Shown here: positions 20,697-29,096 of the stretch, piece after piece
How positions within the stretch are numbered: the first letter of the stretch is position 1
Layout: the number at the start of each line of letters is the position of its first letter
DNA from: Nitrosomonas eutropha
GTDB lineage: Bacteria; Pseudomonadota; Gammaproteobacteria; Burkholderiales; Nitrosomonadaceae
NCBI RefSeq assembly: GCF_900116685.1
Contig: NZ_FPBL01000003.1
Coordinates: 124,001-188,000 of the forward strand
Reading direction: 5' to 3'
DNA: 64,000 nucleotides
The notes under the pieces: generated by a model
Told to the model about the DNA's origin: nothing
What the model saw: the letters and a program-made list of their open reading frames with translations, nothing else
The model's database searches: none
Position numbers and translations under genes: made by a program

Positions 20697-22127
20697 ATGC
20701 GTAATTTTATGAATAAAATCAGTTTAGTTTTTGTCGGCATTATTGCCGGGGTCATGGTCAGTTTGAACTTCTCCGCCATTGCTGATAAGGAAATTAAGGA
20801 AGAATTGCAAACACTCCCGATTGAGGAGTTGCGCACATTTTCACAAGTCTTCGGGCGCATCAAAAGTGACTACGTTGAGCCTGTAGAAGACAAGAAACTA
20901 ATCACAGAGGCGATCAACGGAATGCTGGTTGGATTAGATCCGCACTCGGCTTTCCTGGACAGTGAAGAGTACAAAGAACTGCAAATCGGGACGCAGGGAG
21001 AATTTGGCGGGTTAGGCATACAGGTAACAATGGAAGATGGACTGGTCAAAGTCATTTCCCCGATTGAAGATACACCTGCATACCGCGCGGGCATCAAAAC
21101 CGGTGATCTCATCATAAAAATCGATGATACCGCTGTTAAAGGCATGACACTCAACGACGCCATTAAACGGATGCGAGGGAAACCGGATACTTCGATTGCA
21201 CTCACCATTATTCGTGAAGGTGAAGCCGAACCCCTCATCTTCACGCTTGTTCGAGATGTTATCAAAATTGAGAGCGTCAAATTCAAACTCATTGAGCCGG
21301 GTTACGCCTATGTACGCATTACCCAATTCCAGGAACGTACGGGAGAAAATCTGGCTGAAGCCATTACCAAACTTTATAGTGAAAGCAAGGTTCCCATGAA
21401 AGGCCTGGTGCTGGATTTAAGAAATGACCCAGGTGGTTTACTAAATAGCGCAGTAGCAGTTTCAGCTGCTTTCCTGCCGAGTAATGCACTGGTAGTTTAT
21501 ACAGAGGGACGTACCAATGACGCTAAAATGCAGCTTCGTGCAAATCCTGAATATTATCTCCGCAGCACCGGTCGTGATTTTCTGGCAGGTTTGCCGCAGA
21601 GTATCAAGACCATACCAATGGTAACGCTGGTTAATGGTGGCTCTGCTTCCGCATCGGAAATCGTTGCAGGTGCGCTGCAGGATTACAAACGCTCCATCAT
21701 CATGGGCTCCCAAACCTTTGGCAAGGGGTCGGTACAAACCATCTTGCCTCTCAGCAATAACACAGCCATTAAACTAACAACAGCGCGCTATTTCACACCC
21801 AACGGACAGTCAATACAGGCAAAAGGTATCACGCCGGATATATTGGACGAAGACACTGATAACAATTCTCGCCTATTAAGAGAAGTCGACCTTAATCGTC
21901 ATTTAAACAATGATCAGGAAGAAAGCGCCAGTAAGAAATCAGCCCCCAAGAAAAAAGATACTAAATCTTCCAAAGAATCAAAGAATAAGACAGACAAGAA
22001 ACCAATAAATCATGAGCCTATGGAATTTGGATCCAGTGATGACCAGCTGTTGAGCAAAGCAATTAATCACCTGAAATCTATGTCTCAAAAATCCAAACAC
22101 AAAACAGCCAAGGCAACACAAGGCTAA
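20697..22127 (+). CDS. ctpA: Carboxy-terminal processing protease, S41 family
   Basis: A 476-residue periplasmic serine protease. An N-terminal signal/anchor (about 5-28) precedes a PDZ domain (about 95-185, beginning GTQGEFGGLGIQV). The S41 core has Ser318 in NGGSASASEI and Lys343 in TFGKGSVQ as the Ser-Lys dyad. The C-terminal tail (about 395-476) is very rich in Lys and Ser and probably disordered. It trims C-termini of envelope proteins or peptidoglycan enzymes and often sits next to envC, as here. A possible AAGGGG ribosome binding site is somewhat far (about 16 bases) from the ATG. Confidence 0.94.
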   Translation: MRNFMNKISLVFVGIIAGVMVSLNFSAIADKEIKEELQTLPIEELRTFSQVFGRIKSDYVEPVEDKKLITEAINGMLVGLDPHSAFLDSEEYKELQIGTQGEFGGLGIQVTMEDGLVKVISPIEDTPAYRAGIKTGDLIIKIDDTAVKGMTLNDAIKRMRGKPDTSIALTIIREGEAEPLIFTLVRDVIKIESVKFKLIEPGYAYVRITQFQERTGENLAEAITKLYSESKVPMKGLVLDLRNDPGGLLNSAVAVSAAFLPSNALVVYTEGRTNDAKMQLRANPEYYLRSTGRDFLAGLPQSIKTIPMVTLVNGGSASASEIVAGALQDYKRSIIMGSQTFGKGSVQTILPLSNNTAIKLTTARYFTPNGQSIQAKGITPDILDEDTDNNSRLLREVDLNRHLNNDQEESASKKSAPKKKDTKSSKESKNKTDKKPINHEPMEFGSSDDQLLSKAINHLKSMSQKSKHKTAKATQG

Positions 22128-22155
22128 CTCATTCCGAACAAGGTGGCGGGGCAAC

Positions 22156-22917
22156 GTGGATGATCAGCAACTGTTACGTTACAGCCGCCACATTTTGTTA
22201 CCGGAAATTGATTTCCCTGGTCAAACAAAACTAATACAATCCAGTATTTTTATTCTGGGAGCAGGTGGATTAGGCTCCCCCTCTGCTCTCTATCTTGCCG
22301 CCAGCGGGATTGGAAGACTTGTTATTTGTGACCACGATCGGGTTGACCTGACAAATCTGCAACGCCAGATCTTGCACGACACAGCTTCGATTGGTGAACT
22401 TAAGGCTGATTCTGCTAGAAATATGCTGCAGCGCATCAATCCAGAAATAGAAATTATCCCCTTGGCAGAACATGCTACTGTTGATTTATTAAAAAGGGAA
22501 ATTGGTGGTGTCGATGTCGTAATTGATGCCAGTGACAATTTTTCGGCGCGCCACATACTCAATCAGGCCTGCCTGGATCATCGTAAACCCCTGATATCAG
22601 GTGCAGCTGTCCGGTTCGCCGGACAAGTTGCCACATTTGATCTACGCCAGAGTGATAGCCCCTGTTACCATTGCCTGTTTCCTGACTCGGGCGATAGCGA
22701 TGATCCCGGATGCGCCGTAATGGGCGTATTTTCCCCACTAACAGGTATTATCGGCTGTATTCAGGCTGCCGAAGCTATCAAGGTTTTACTGGAAATTGGC
22801 GAAACACTCCATGGTCGCCTGCTTCTTCTGGACGGGTTAACCATGCGCTGGCGCTCATTCAAACTGAGAAAAGATCCACGGTGCCCCGCATGTGGTTCAG
22901 CCTCAGTGAAAAAATAG
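22156..22917 (+). CDS. moeB: MoeB/ThiF-type sulfur-carrier adenylyltransferase
   Basis: A 253-residue E1-like enzyme that adenylates the C-terminus of a ubiquitin-like sulfur carrier (MoaD or ThiS). The nucleotide-binding glycine loop is LGAGGLGSPSA (34-44), Arg70 lies in TNLQRQ and Asp128 in ASDN. Zinc is bound by Cys170/173 (CYHC) and Cys243/246 (CPAC), and Cys186 in GCAVMG is the candidate catalytic Cys. The start is GTG (22156) with AAGGTGG upstream. It overlaps nothing and converges with the ABC exporter gene, 15 bases apart. MoeB and ThiF cannot be told apart by sequence alone, since no carrier gene is adjacent. Confidence 0.88.
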   Translation: MDDQQLLRYSRHILLPEIDFPGQTKLIQSSIFILGAGGLGSPSALYLAASGIGRLVICDHDRVDLTNLQRQILHDTASIGELKADSARNMLQRINPEIEIIPLAEHATVDLLKREIGGVDVVIDASDNFSARHILNQACLDHRKPLISGAAVRFAGQVATFDLRQSDSPCYHCLFPDSGDSDDPGCAVMGVFSPLTGIIGCIQAAEAIKVLLEIGETLHGRLLLLDGLTMRWRSFKLRKDPRCPACGSASVKK

Positions 22918-22932
22918 CTGATTTTAATAATA

Positions 22933-24678
22933 TCAACCAGATGTTTGGAACCGTGACATGGCAAGACGCGCATAGAGATCACTGGACCTCATCAATTCCG
23001 CGTGTGTCCCCAATGCTTCCAGACGACCATGATGGATAAGAGCAATGCGATCAGCAGTAACAACCGTACTCAAACGATGTGCAATAACAAAAGTGGTCCG
23101 GTCCGTACTTAATCTGGTAATTGCCTGCTGCACCCAGCTCTCACTCTGACTATCCAACGCACTGGTTGCTTCGTCCAGCAATAAAATTGGAGCATCCGCC
23201 AAAATAGCCCGCGCAATGGCCAATCGCTGTTTCTGGCCACCGGACAACCCCAAGCCAGTATCGCCCAGACTGGTCTGGTAACCCTGCGGTAAAGACATAA
23301 TAAAATCATGGATGAAGGCCGCCTTGGTAGCTGCCTCAATCTCAGCATTTGTGGTATTTGGATGAGCGTAACGTAAATTTTGTTCGATACTGCCGTGAAA
23401 TAATGCTGGATTCTGCGACACTAATGCAAAGCTGCGTCTGAGATTGGACAAATCCAGGTCACGGATATCTATGCCCTCCAATGTGATACTACCCGACTGT
23501 ACATCGTAAAAACGCAGTAACAAGTCAAACAAAGTTGACTTGCCCGCACCTGAGAGGCCAACCAGTGCCAACGTCTCACCTGGCCGTACAGTTAGTGAAA
23601 AATTATTGACAACCTGTATTTCCGGTCGTGACGGATAAGCAAAACATACCTGGTGGAACATAATATTGCCTGTCACTACTGGTAATTGGCGAGGATTAAT
23701 AGGAGAATGAATCTGGCTGGGCTCTTCCAGCAGCTCCATGGTACGCTCCGCAGCCCCAGCAGCACGCTGCAAATCACCCAGCACCTCCGAAACCGATCCT
23801 GTTGCCGAACCGACCATAATGCTGTAAAAAATGAATGCTGCCAGCTCTCCGCCGCTAATTCTGTCTTCAATTACATCCATACCACCAACCCAGAGCATTA
23901 CGCCGATCGCACCGAATACCAGAACAATCACCACTGCGATCAACCAGGCGCGCTGCAATGTCCGTTGACGGGCAATAAGAAATGCATCCTCCACATATTG
24001 ATCAAAATGCATCTTATCCACTGCTTGGTGGTTATATGCCTGCACCGTCTTGATCTGTCCGAGCATTTCTCCAACATAAGCACCAACAGTCGCCACCTTG
24101 TCCTGGCTCTGGCGCGACAGTAAGCGCACACGCCGACCAAATAGCAAAATAGGTATGATGACCAGCGGAATACTGAGCATAACGATTATGGTCAGTTTGA
24201 CATTAGTGATAAATAGCAAGATTACGCCGCCAATTAGCATAATCAGATTGCGTAATGCAACTGAAATGGAAGAACCTACTACAGATTGCAACAAGGTCAT
24301 ATCTGCGGTCAGGTGAGACTGGATTTCAAGACTGCGATTAGCTTCAAAAAAACCCGGGTGCAAATCAATCAGATGTGCGAACACTTTACGCCGTATATCT
24401 GCGATTACCCGTTCACCCAGCCAAGTCACCCAGTAGTAGCGAGTAAACGTACCTATTGCCAGCAGCACCACGAGCATCAGAAAAATCAAAACATACTGAG
24501 CTAGCAATTCAGGAGATTGTGTGGCAAATCCCCGATCCACCAGCAGCCGTATGCCTTGCCCGATCGAAAGTGTAATCCCGGCAGTCAAAAATAATGCCAG
24601 CAGACTGAAGCCCATCGATAATTTATAGGGCTTAAGGAAAGCGGCAGTTTTCAAAACAGCCTGCCAACGATTGCTCAT
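22933..24678 (-). CDS. ABC transporter, fused permease and ATPase (MsbA-like exporter)
   Basis: A 581-residue half-transporter expected to work as a homodimer in the inner membrane. A six-helix transmembrane domain (about 1-310) precedes the ATPase with Walker A GLSGAGKST, signature LSGGQKQR, Walker B ILLLDEATSALD and the switch His in VIAHRLSTV. It resembles the MsbA-related family common in alpha- and betaproteobacteria rather than MsbA itself; the substrate is probably a lipid or hydrophobic compound but is not determined. It is a single gene divergent from the phosphatase gene that follows. Confidence 0.9.
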   Translation of the reverse strand: MSNRWQAVLKTAAFLKPYKLSMGFSLLALFLTAGITLSIGQGIRLLVDRGFATQSPELLAQYVLIFLMLVVLLAIGTFTRYYWVTWLGERVIADIRRKVFAHLIDLHPGFFEANRSLEIQSHLTADMTLLQSVVGSSISVALRNLIMLIGGVILLFITNVKLTIIVMLSIPLVIIPILLFGRRVRLLSRQSQDKVATVGAYVGEMLGQIKTVQAYNHQAVDKMHFDQYVEDAFLIARQRTLQRAWLIAVVIVLVFGAIGVMLWVGGMDVIEDRISGGELAAFIFYSIMVGSATGSVSEVLGDLQRAAGAAERTMELLEEPSQIHSPINPRQLPVVTGNIMFHQVCFAYPSRPEIQVVNNFSLTVRPGETLALVGLSGAGKSTLFDLLLRFYDVQSGSITLEGIDIRDLDLSNLRRSFALVSQNPALFHGSIEQNLRYAHPNTTNAEIEAATKAAFIHDFIMSLPQGYQTSLGDTGLGLSGGQKQRLAIARAILADAPILLLDEATSALDSQSESWVQQAITRLSTDRTTFVIAHRLSTVVTADRIALIHHGRLEALGTHAELMRSSDLYARLAMSRFQTSG

Positions 24679-24739
24679 CGTGAATAAATCCTGGTGGTAA
24701 ATCTCAGATCATGCAGATAAAGAAGTCAGAAATGGGAAT

Positions 24740-24768
24740 TATGATTTTTTATGATCGAAGGTATAATT
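24740..24768 (+). promoter_or_regulatory. Candidate promoter of the tyrosine phosphatase gene
   Basis: A perfect TATAAT at 24763-24768 is preceded, with 17 bases between, by the weak -35 TTATGA (24740-24745). Transcription would start near 24775, giving a leader of about 28 bases before the ATG at 24803. Confidence 0.45.
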
Positions 24769-24802
24769 ACACAACCTTTAATTAATTATAACAGCAAGAT
24801 AA

Positions 24803-25309
24803 ATGGAGCATCTGGAGGCAAGAAAAATCAGCGTGTTATTTGTCTGCATGGGCAATATTTGCCGATCGCCTACTGCGGATGCAGTTTTCAAGCACCATGT
24901 CAGATCTGCCGGGGTAGAACACCTTATCCATATTGATTCCGCTGGAACACACGCTTACCATATTGGCGAACCACCAGACCGGCGCTCACAACAGGCTGCT
25001 CTAAAACGCGGCTATAGTATGCAAGGTTTACGCGCCAGAAGAGTTGCACAAGAAGATTTTTCACGTTTCCAATATATTTTGGCAATGGATCATCACAACC
25101 TGGAAGAACTGCAGCAAGATTGTCCATCACAATATATCGGCCGATTGGGACTGCTCTTACAGTACAGCAACCAATGGGATACCTATCAGGAAGTACCTGA
25201 CCCCTACTACGGGGGCAATCATGGATTCGAAAGAGTGTTGGACCTGGTGGAAAATGCGAGTCAGGGGTTGTTAAGACACATTTTGGGGAAAGAAATACAC
25301 GCTAAATAG
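24803..25309 (+). CDS. Low-molecular-weight protein tyrosine phosphatase
   Basis: A 168-residue cytosolic phosphatase of the Wzb/Etp type. The CX5R active-site loop is VCMGNICRS (Cys15, Arg21), and the general acid is Asp133 in PDPYYGG. In exopolysaccharide systems such enzymes dephosphorylate the tyrosine autokinase that controls chain length. Here the kinase gene lies about 26 kb away at 50943-51878 in the same locus, so partnership is plausible but inferred. The ATG has a poor ribosome binding site; GGAGG inside the gene sits upstream of a GTG at 24833, which would give a protein ten residues shorter that still keeps the active site. Confidence 0.92.
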   Translation: MEHLEARKISVLFVCMGNICRSPTADAVFKHHVRSAGVEHLIHIDSAGTHAYHIGEPPDRRSQQAALKRGYSMQGLRARRVAQEDFSRFQYILAMDHHNLEELQQDCPSQYIGRLGLLLQYSNQWDTYQEVPDPYYGGNHGFERVLDLVENASQGLLRHILGKEIHAK

Positions 25310-25384
25310 CACGCTTCCCCTTCGAGTAATCTGGATATTACAAATAGATTAAACTGAAAGCAGTCTTCACCCGATAGTACAATT

Positions 25385-25423
25385 ACTAGCTTGTAGAACA
25401 ATCATACATATATAAAAGCTAGT
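25385..25423 (+). terminator. Weak terminator-like inverted repeat after the phosphatase gene
   Basis: ACTAGCTT (25385-25392) and AAGCTAGT (25416-25423) are perfect 8-base arms separated by a 23-base loop and followed by TTT. The loop is long and the stem AT-rich, so termination would be inefficient. Confidence 0.3.
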
Positions 25424-25475
25424 TTTAATTGGTGGGTCAGAAAAGGCTAGGTTAACTGATCTTCCAAATAACAAC

Positions 25476-26445
25476 ATGAGTATTATTTTAATAAGTTGCG
25501 AAACACACAAACAATTATTTTCTGTTTTCATTTTGATATCAATGCAACCTAAGTTGATCATTCCAGCAGACAGCACTTCGCGTCGGGTTATTGCTATTTT
25601 CGCACATAACGAATCTCGTAGAATAGTCGCATGTCTTGAAGCTTTACGCCTCTCTCCTTTGCCATCTAATACCACTTGCTACGTCATTGCGAATGGTTGC
25701 ACTGACGACACTGTTGCGCGTGCAACCAAGTATGCCCAAAAAGCATCATGGGTTAAAGTCGTTGATCTCAAAATTGGTGATAAAGCAAACGCTTGGAACT
25801 ATTTTATCCATGAAATAGCGATCGAGGCTGAAAGTTATTTTTTCACGGATGGTGATTGCCTAATTGAAAGCGGTGCTCTTGAATCCCTGGAACAACATCT
25901 TCTAAAGAACACACGTATTAATGCGGCCTCAGGTGTTCCAAGTCACCGAAATCCTGTCACTAAGAACTTTTAGGCGAGCCATTGCTTCTGGCAGTGGGTT
26001 TGCAGGCAATTTGTATGCACTTTCACAAAGTTTCGTTTCCCGGCTACGCAAAAAACATATACGACTCCCTCAAGGTTTGATTGGGGATGACAGCCTGATA
26101 GGTGCCTTAGTACTATGGAATCTTGACTTGACCACTAGCTGGGACTACAACCTTGTCCAAATAGTGCCCGACGCTACTTTTCTGTATGAATCTATTATCC
26201 AAGCATCATTTCATGATCCTATATTCTATCTTCGTCGGTTAAAGCGTTACAGCCTAAGACACTTTCAGAATCAATTGATTAAATCACGTATAAAACAATC
26301 TGGTCTGGCGATGTTACCGAAGCATGTTAATACTCTTTACTTGGAGGCTAGTGATGATGAACTTATACCAAGACATTCATTACAATACTTCTATCCCGAT
26401 TGTTGGGCAATTAAACAAATTCGTAATATACGTAAACAATCATAA
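25476..26445 (+). pseudogene. Family 2 glycosyltransferase broken by a single-base frameshift
   Basis: Two overlapping reading frames together form one GT2-type glycosyltransferase of about 320 residues. The first (25476-25973) has the nucleotide-sugar fold start RRVIAIFAHNESRRI and the metal-binding motif FFTDGDCLIESGALE. It ends at TAG just after AACTTTT. The second frame continues with RRAIASGSGFAGNLYALS, then LPQGLIGDDSLIGALVLWN, and stops at 26445. Deleting one T of the TTTT run at 25968-25971 joins them as NFRRAIASGSG. The simplest reading is an inactivating indel or a sequencing error; a +1 ribosomal slip at UUU-UAG is possible but no stimulatory Shine-Dalgarno sequence is visible. Start is uncertain: the ATG at 25542 is also possible. 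It probably belonged to the polysaccharide locus. Confidence 0.8.
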
Positions 26446-26468
26446 TCCTCAAAAAATGAAGAAATAAT

Positions 26469-27737
26469 TTAGATCTTTTGACTCAATTCCTGACTTTGCC
26501 AAGCACCAGAGGTTACCCATTTCTTTGCCATTACCACCAACACCATAATATTATAGGGTAGATCAAAATAGCCCAAGCTTAAAAAAGCCCCTCCTACCGC
26601 ATATCCAACTAGACTAACTTGTGCCATAGCTCCCAGTTGAGCAGCCCATAAAGTATGTGAATCACCACGTGCATTTCTCATCAACCATCCAGCTTCGCGG
26701 TAGGTGGTTATCCACAAAAGAAGAAAGAGGAGTAGCCCTATAAAACCATGATTACCTAAAATCTCAAAATATATACTATGCGCAGCTCGTACAATAGCTT
26801 CATATTTTCCATAAAGTAAAAAATAATCCGGATACTGATAGCTCATTCCTGCGCCAAAAAAATGATGTTTAGCTACTCCCCATGCTACTCCCCATGCATT
26901 TATCCGCCCCATAGCTGATGCATCTGTCTGATATTCTGAGATAGTATCCATCCGTCCCCACCATTGCTCCGGAAGCATGGGAATCATTACAATCGCAATG
27001 AGGAAGATAAATACTGCAACTTCTCCTTTTTTTGGGCTACGCCACCAAAACACACATCCCATGGCAACAATAGCCACTAAAGCGCCCCTAGAATACGATC
27101 CCAAAGCAGCAACAGCACACAGTAAGATCACCACACTAAGCGTATGACACCACATTTTTCGCGTAACCTGAAGCTGCAAAAAATATACCAAAGGGATAAT
27201 CATGATCAAAGCTAAAGCAAACTCATTATTACCCGCAATAAAAGTGTCAGGAGGACCCCATACACGGTAATTCCCCAATGTTATAAGTGTAAAGAATCCC
27301 CCCTTAGCACCTAATACTGCCAGTGAACCAATCAGAACCCAGGCAAACGCCATGATGTGCTCCTTGGTTTGGAGCACGGCCAGGGTGACAAATATCATCA
27401 GATAGATCTTTGCAGATCGATTCCAAGTCCAATACTCCTCTGAAATATCACGACTCATAAGCCAGGATATAGTCATCCACACGACAAAGAGAGCTAAAAT
27501 GGTGACAGGCAAACCTATAAAAGGCGATCGTCGTTCTTTAGTAAACGCCAGGCCGAGTAACGCCACCCCTGCAGAAAATGCTGCAACAGGAGCAGAGGCA
27601 AGGAACCCCCAAGCAAAACGATGAGGATTCATGGTACTGATCCAAGCCCACAACAACACTCCAATCCATGCTCGGCGCAGTGCATACAAACCTGCAACAA
27701 GGATAATGATACCTAAGACAATATCTCGCGAAGACAA
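26469..27737 (-). CDS. Putative O-glycosylation ligase / O-antigen ligase family protein, exosortase A-associated type
   Basis: A 422-residue polytopic membrane protein of the Wzy/WaaL-like family. The N-terminus (SRDIVLGIIILVAGLYALRR, then WAWISTMNPHRFAWGF) and the segment GYDPD-like loop GPPDTFIAGNNEFALALIM match what I recall of the O-ligase found with XrtA loci. A second conserved part is AWGVAWGVAKHHFFGAGM followed by AAHSIYFEILGNHGFIGLLL, typical of O-antigen ligases. It would polymerise or transfer the lipid-linked glycan in the periplasm. The start is a TTG at 27735-27737; no upstream ATG exists in frame before a stop. It lies 15 bases after the transglutaminase-like gene, so the two form an operon. 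Confidence 0.82.
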   Translation of the reverse strand: MSSRDIVLGIIILVAGLYALRRAWIGVLLWAWISTMNPHRFAWGFLASAPVAAFSAGVALLGLAFTKERRSPFIGLPVTILALFVVWMTISWLMSRDISEEYWTWNRSAKIYLMIFVTLAVLQTKEHIMAFAWVLIGSLAVLGAKGGFFTLITLGNYRVWGPPDTFIAGNNEFALALIMIIPLVYFLQLQVTRKMWCHTLSVVILLCAVAALGSYSRGALVAIVAMGCVFWWRSPKKGEVAVFIFLIAIVMIPMLPEQWWGRMDTISEYQTDASAMGRINAWGVAWGVAKHHFFGAGMSYQYPDYFLLYGKYEAIVRAAHSIYFEILGNHGFIGLLLFLLLWITTYREAGWLMRNARGDSHTLWAAQLGAMAQVSLVGYAVGGAFLSLGYFDLPYNIMVLVVMAKKWVTSGAWQSQELSQKI

Positions 27738-27752
27738 GGTAGAAATCTGCTG

Positions 27753-28562
27753 TTATCGGTTAGTTATAACCTTAGGGTGGGGAAGAAGAATAGTCACCAG
27801 AAAAACAAGAAAGCTAAAAATGGAAATAACTCCAAGGACACCAGACATCAAAAGTTTCGGATCTTCAAGCCATCTTGGACGATAAACTAAAGAAGCATCA
27901 TCCGTATACTGCATCAAAAATTTGCCAATAGATCGCGTCAAAAAATTCTTCTCCCAATTTATGGTAACTGGATAGGAATAATGTATACCATCAGCCCCTC
28001 CTCGATAGAATGCTACCTTATCCCTAGAACCACGTTTCAAAATAAGCTCATCAAGTCTTGCCGGAAGAATGTTGGAATTATCGCGCAAATCTTTAATTCC
28101 ATAGTAATGCCCGTTTGATGAAGGAAAAGAAATGTTATAAACAGGATCAACGGCTATAGCACCATCAGCAGCTTGAGCTTCCACAACGGTGTGTCCAAAT
28201 GGGCAACCATCACACGGGGCCAACATTACCAATGTTGCAGAAATTTTCATCTCGTCCAAGATCGCTGCTAATAATCTGGATTTATCGGAACAATCTCCTC
28301 CCTTCTGTAATATCTGGATAGGAGTCGGGCCAAGTGACGGCAAAAGAAAATAGTCATTATTTTTAGCAAAACTTCCAGTATGGTAGATAAGATCGTTCAA
28401 TTGCTCGATATCATAGCCAGTGACACTATTACCATGTACGATCGTTCTAGCAAAATCTAATAATTTTTTATTGTCAGAATGCCAGTCAAAAAAAATATAT
28501 GTCCCTACAATGCTAGAAAAAAAAGCAAACAATACTGCTGTTATTTTCGCTTTATATAACAT
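27753..28562 (-). CDS. Membrane-anchored transglutaminase-like protein
   Basis: A 269-residue protein with a hydrophobic N-terminal segment (about 6-25) and a C-terminal one (about 242-262), enclosing a periplasmic domain. The domain has a papain/transglutaminase-type triad order: Cys91 (GGDCSDKSRLL), His124 (FGHTVVEA) and Asp139 (IAVDPVY). The CDGC pair before the His may form a disulfide. Such domains act as proteases, amidases or transamidases; which reaction this one performs is not visible. It is translated just upstream of the O-ligase gene, suggesting a role in finishing or anchoring the glycan or a glycoprotein (inference). Confidence 0.72.
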   Translation of the reverse strand: MLYKAKITAVLFAFFSSIVGTYIFFDWHSDNKKLLDFARTIVHGNSVTGYDIEQLNDLIYHTGSFAKNNDYFLLPSLGPTPIQILQKGGDCSDKSRLLAAILDEMKISATLVMLAPCDGCPFGHTVVEAQAADGAIAVDPVYNISFPSSNGHYYGIKDLRDNSNILPARLDELILKRGSRDKVAFYRGGADGIHYSYPVTINWEKNFLTRSIGKFLMQYTDDASLVYRPRWLEDPKLLMSGVLGVISIFSFLVFLVTILLPHPKVITNR

Positions 28563-29096
28563 TCAAACTCCATTCAATCATTAGCTTGTGCTTTACTATT
28601 TAGAAAAAAACTTAAATTCTTACTACTCATCAGCCATGGTATCAAGCACAAACACAGGTTCAAATCTAATTTTGTATCGAGCGATCCACCCTGGACGATT
28701 ACCTGCTATCCCTCGCCAAGCCAAGATTTATTGTCAAATCCACTTACTCTAAAAAATTTAGACTGACTGCTACCGGAATTTCTGGTTGCAATCAAGTGAG
28801 ATGGAACAAAGCTCTCGTCTAAACAGGCTATTTAACAGAAAACTGTATTGATCTTAGAGCGATAATATCTATAGAAAGATACCAGTCTTTATTAATACGA
28901 CTTCAGTATAAGTTGTATAAGATACCTCATTGTCGATGTCTTTAAATTTATTGAGCTGGCATGATTGATATGACCTAATTCTCTATTGGAATGACACCCA
29001 CCTTTACAGCAAGCTCTCTACAATTAAAAAGAAAGCGGTTGATGGGTATTTTTTCATATTTTCCATTTTTACTTGTTTGCTTTTTACTACTTCCCA
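28563..29096. other. 534-base intergenic region with repeat copy A
   Basis: This divergent gap between the transglutaminase-like gene and the first asparagine-synthase relative holds repeat copy A (28818-28954) and is otherwise AT-rich without a credible gene. Promoters for both flanking units should lie here. A GG-N10-GC pattern on the plus strand at 28693-28706 is too common to call as sigma-54. Nothing else was recognised. Confidence 0.6.
28818..28954 (+). repeat. Diverged direct repeat, copy A
   Basis: About 137 bases that match 34020-34142 in the same orientation with, by eye, about three-quarters identity. Blocks in common include TCTAAACAG, TATTTAACAG, CGATAATATC and TTGTATAAGATA. Copy A has about 15 extra bases (near 28890-28905) absent in copy B. 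It ends about 140 bases upstream of the ATG at 29097. Confidence 0.8.

Noticed and set aside
25968..25973. Programmed +1 frameshifting as the main reading for the glycosyltransferase
   Set aside because: Geometry at UUU-UAG is possible, but without an internal Shine-Dalgarno stimulator or homologues to compare, an indel or a sequencing error is the simpler explanation; kept only as a finding.
28693..28706. GG-N10-GC pattern resembling a sigma-54 promoter
   Set aside because: The match to the rest of the TGGCAC-N5-TTGC consensus is poor, the pattern is frequent by chance, and it lies about 390 bases from the next gene.
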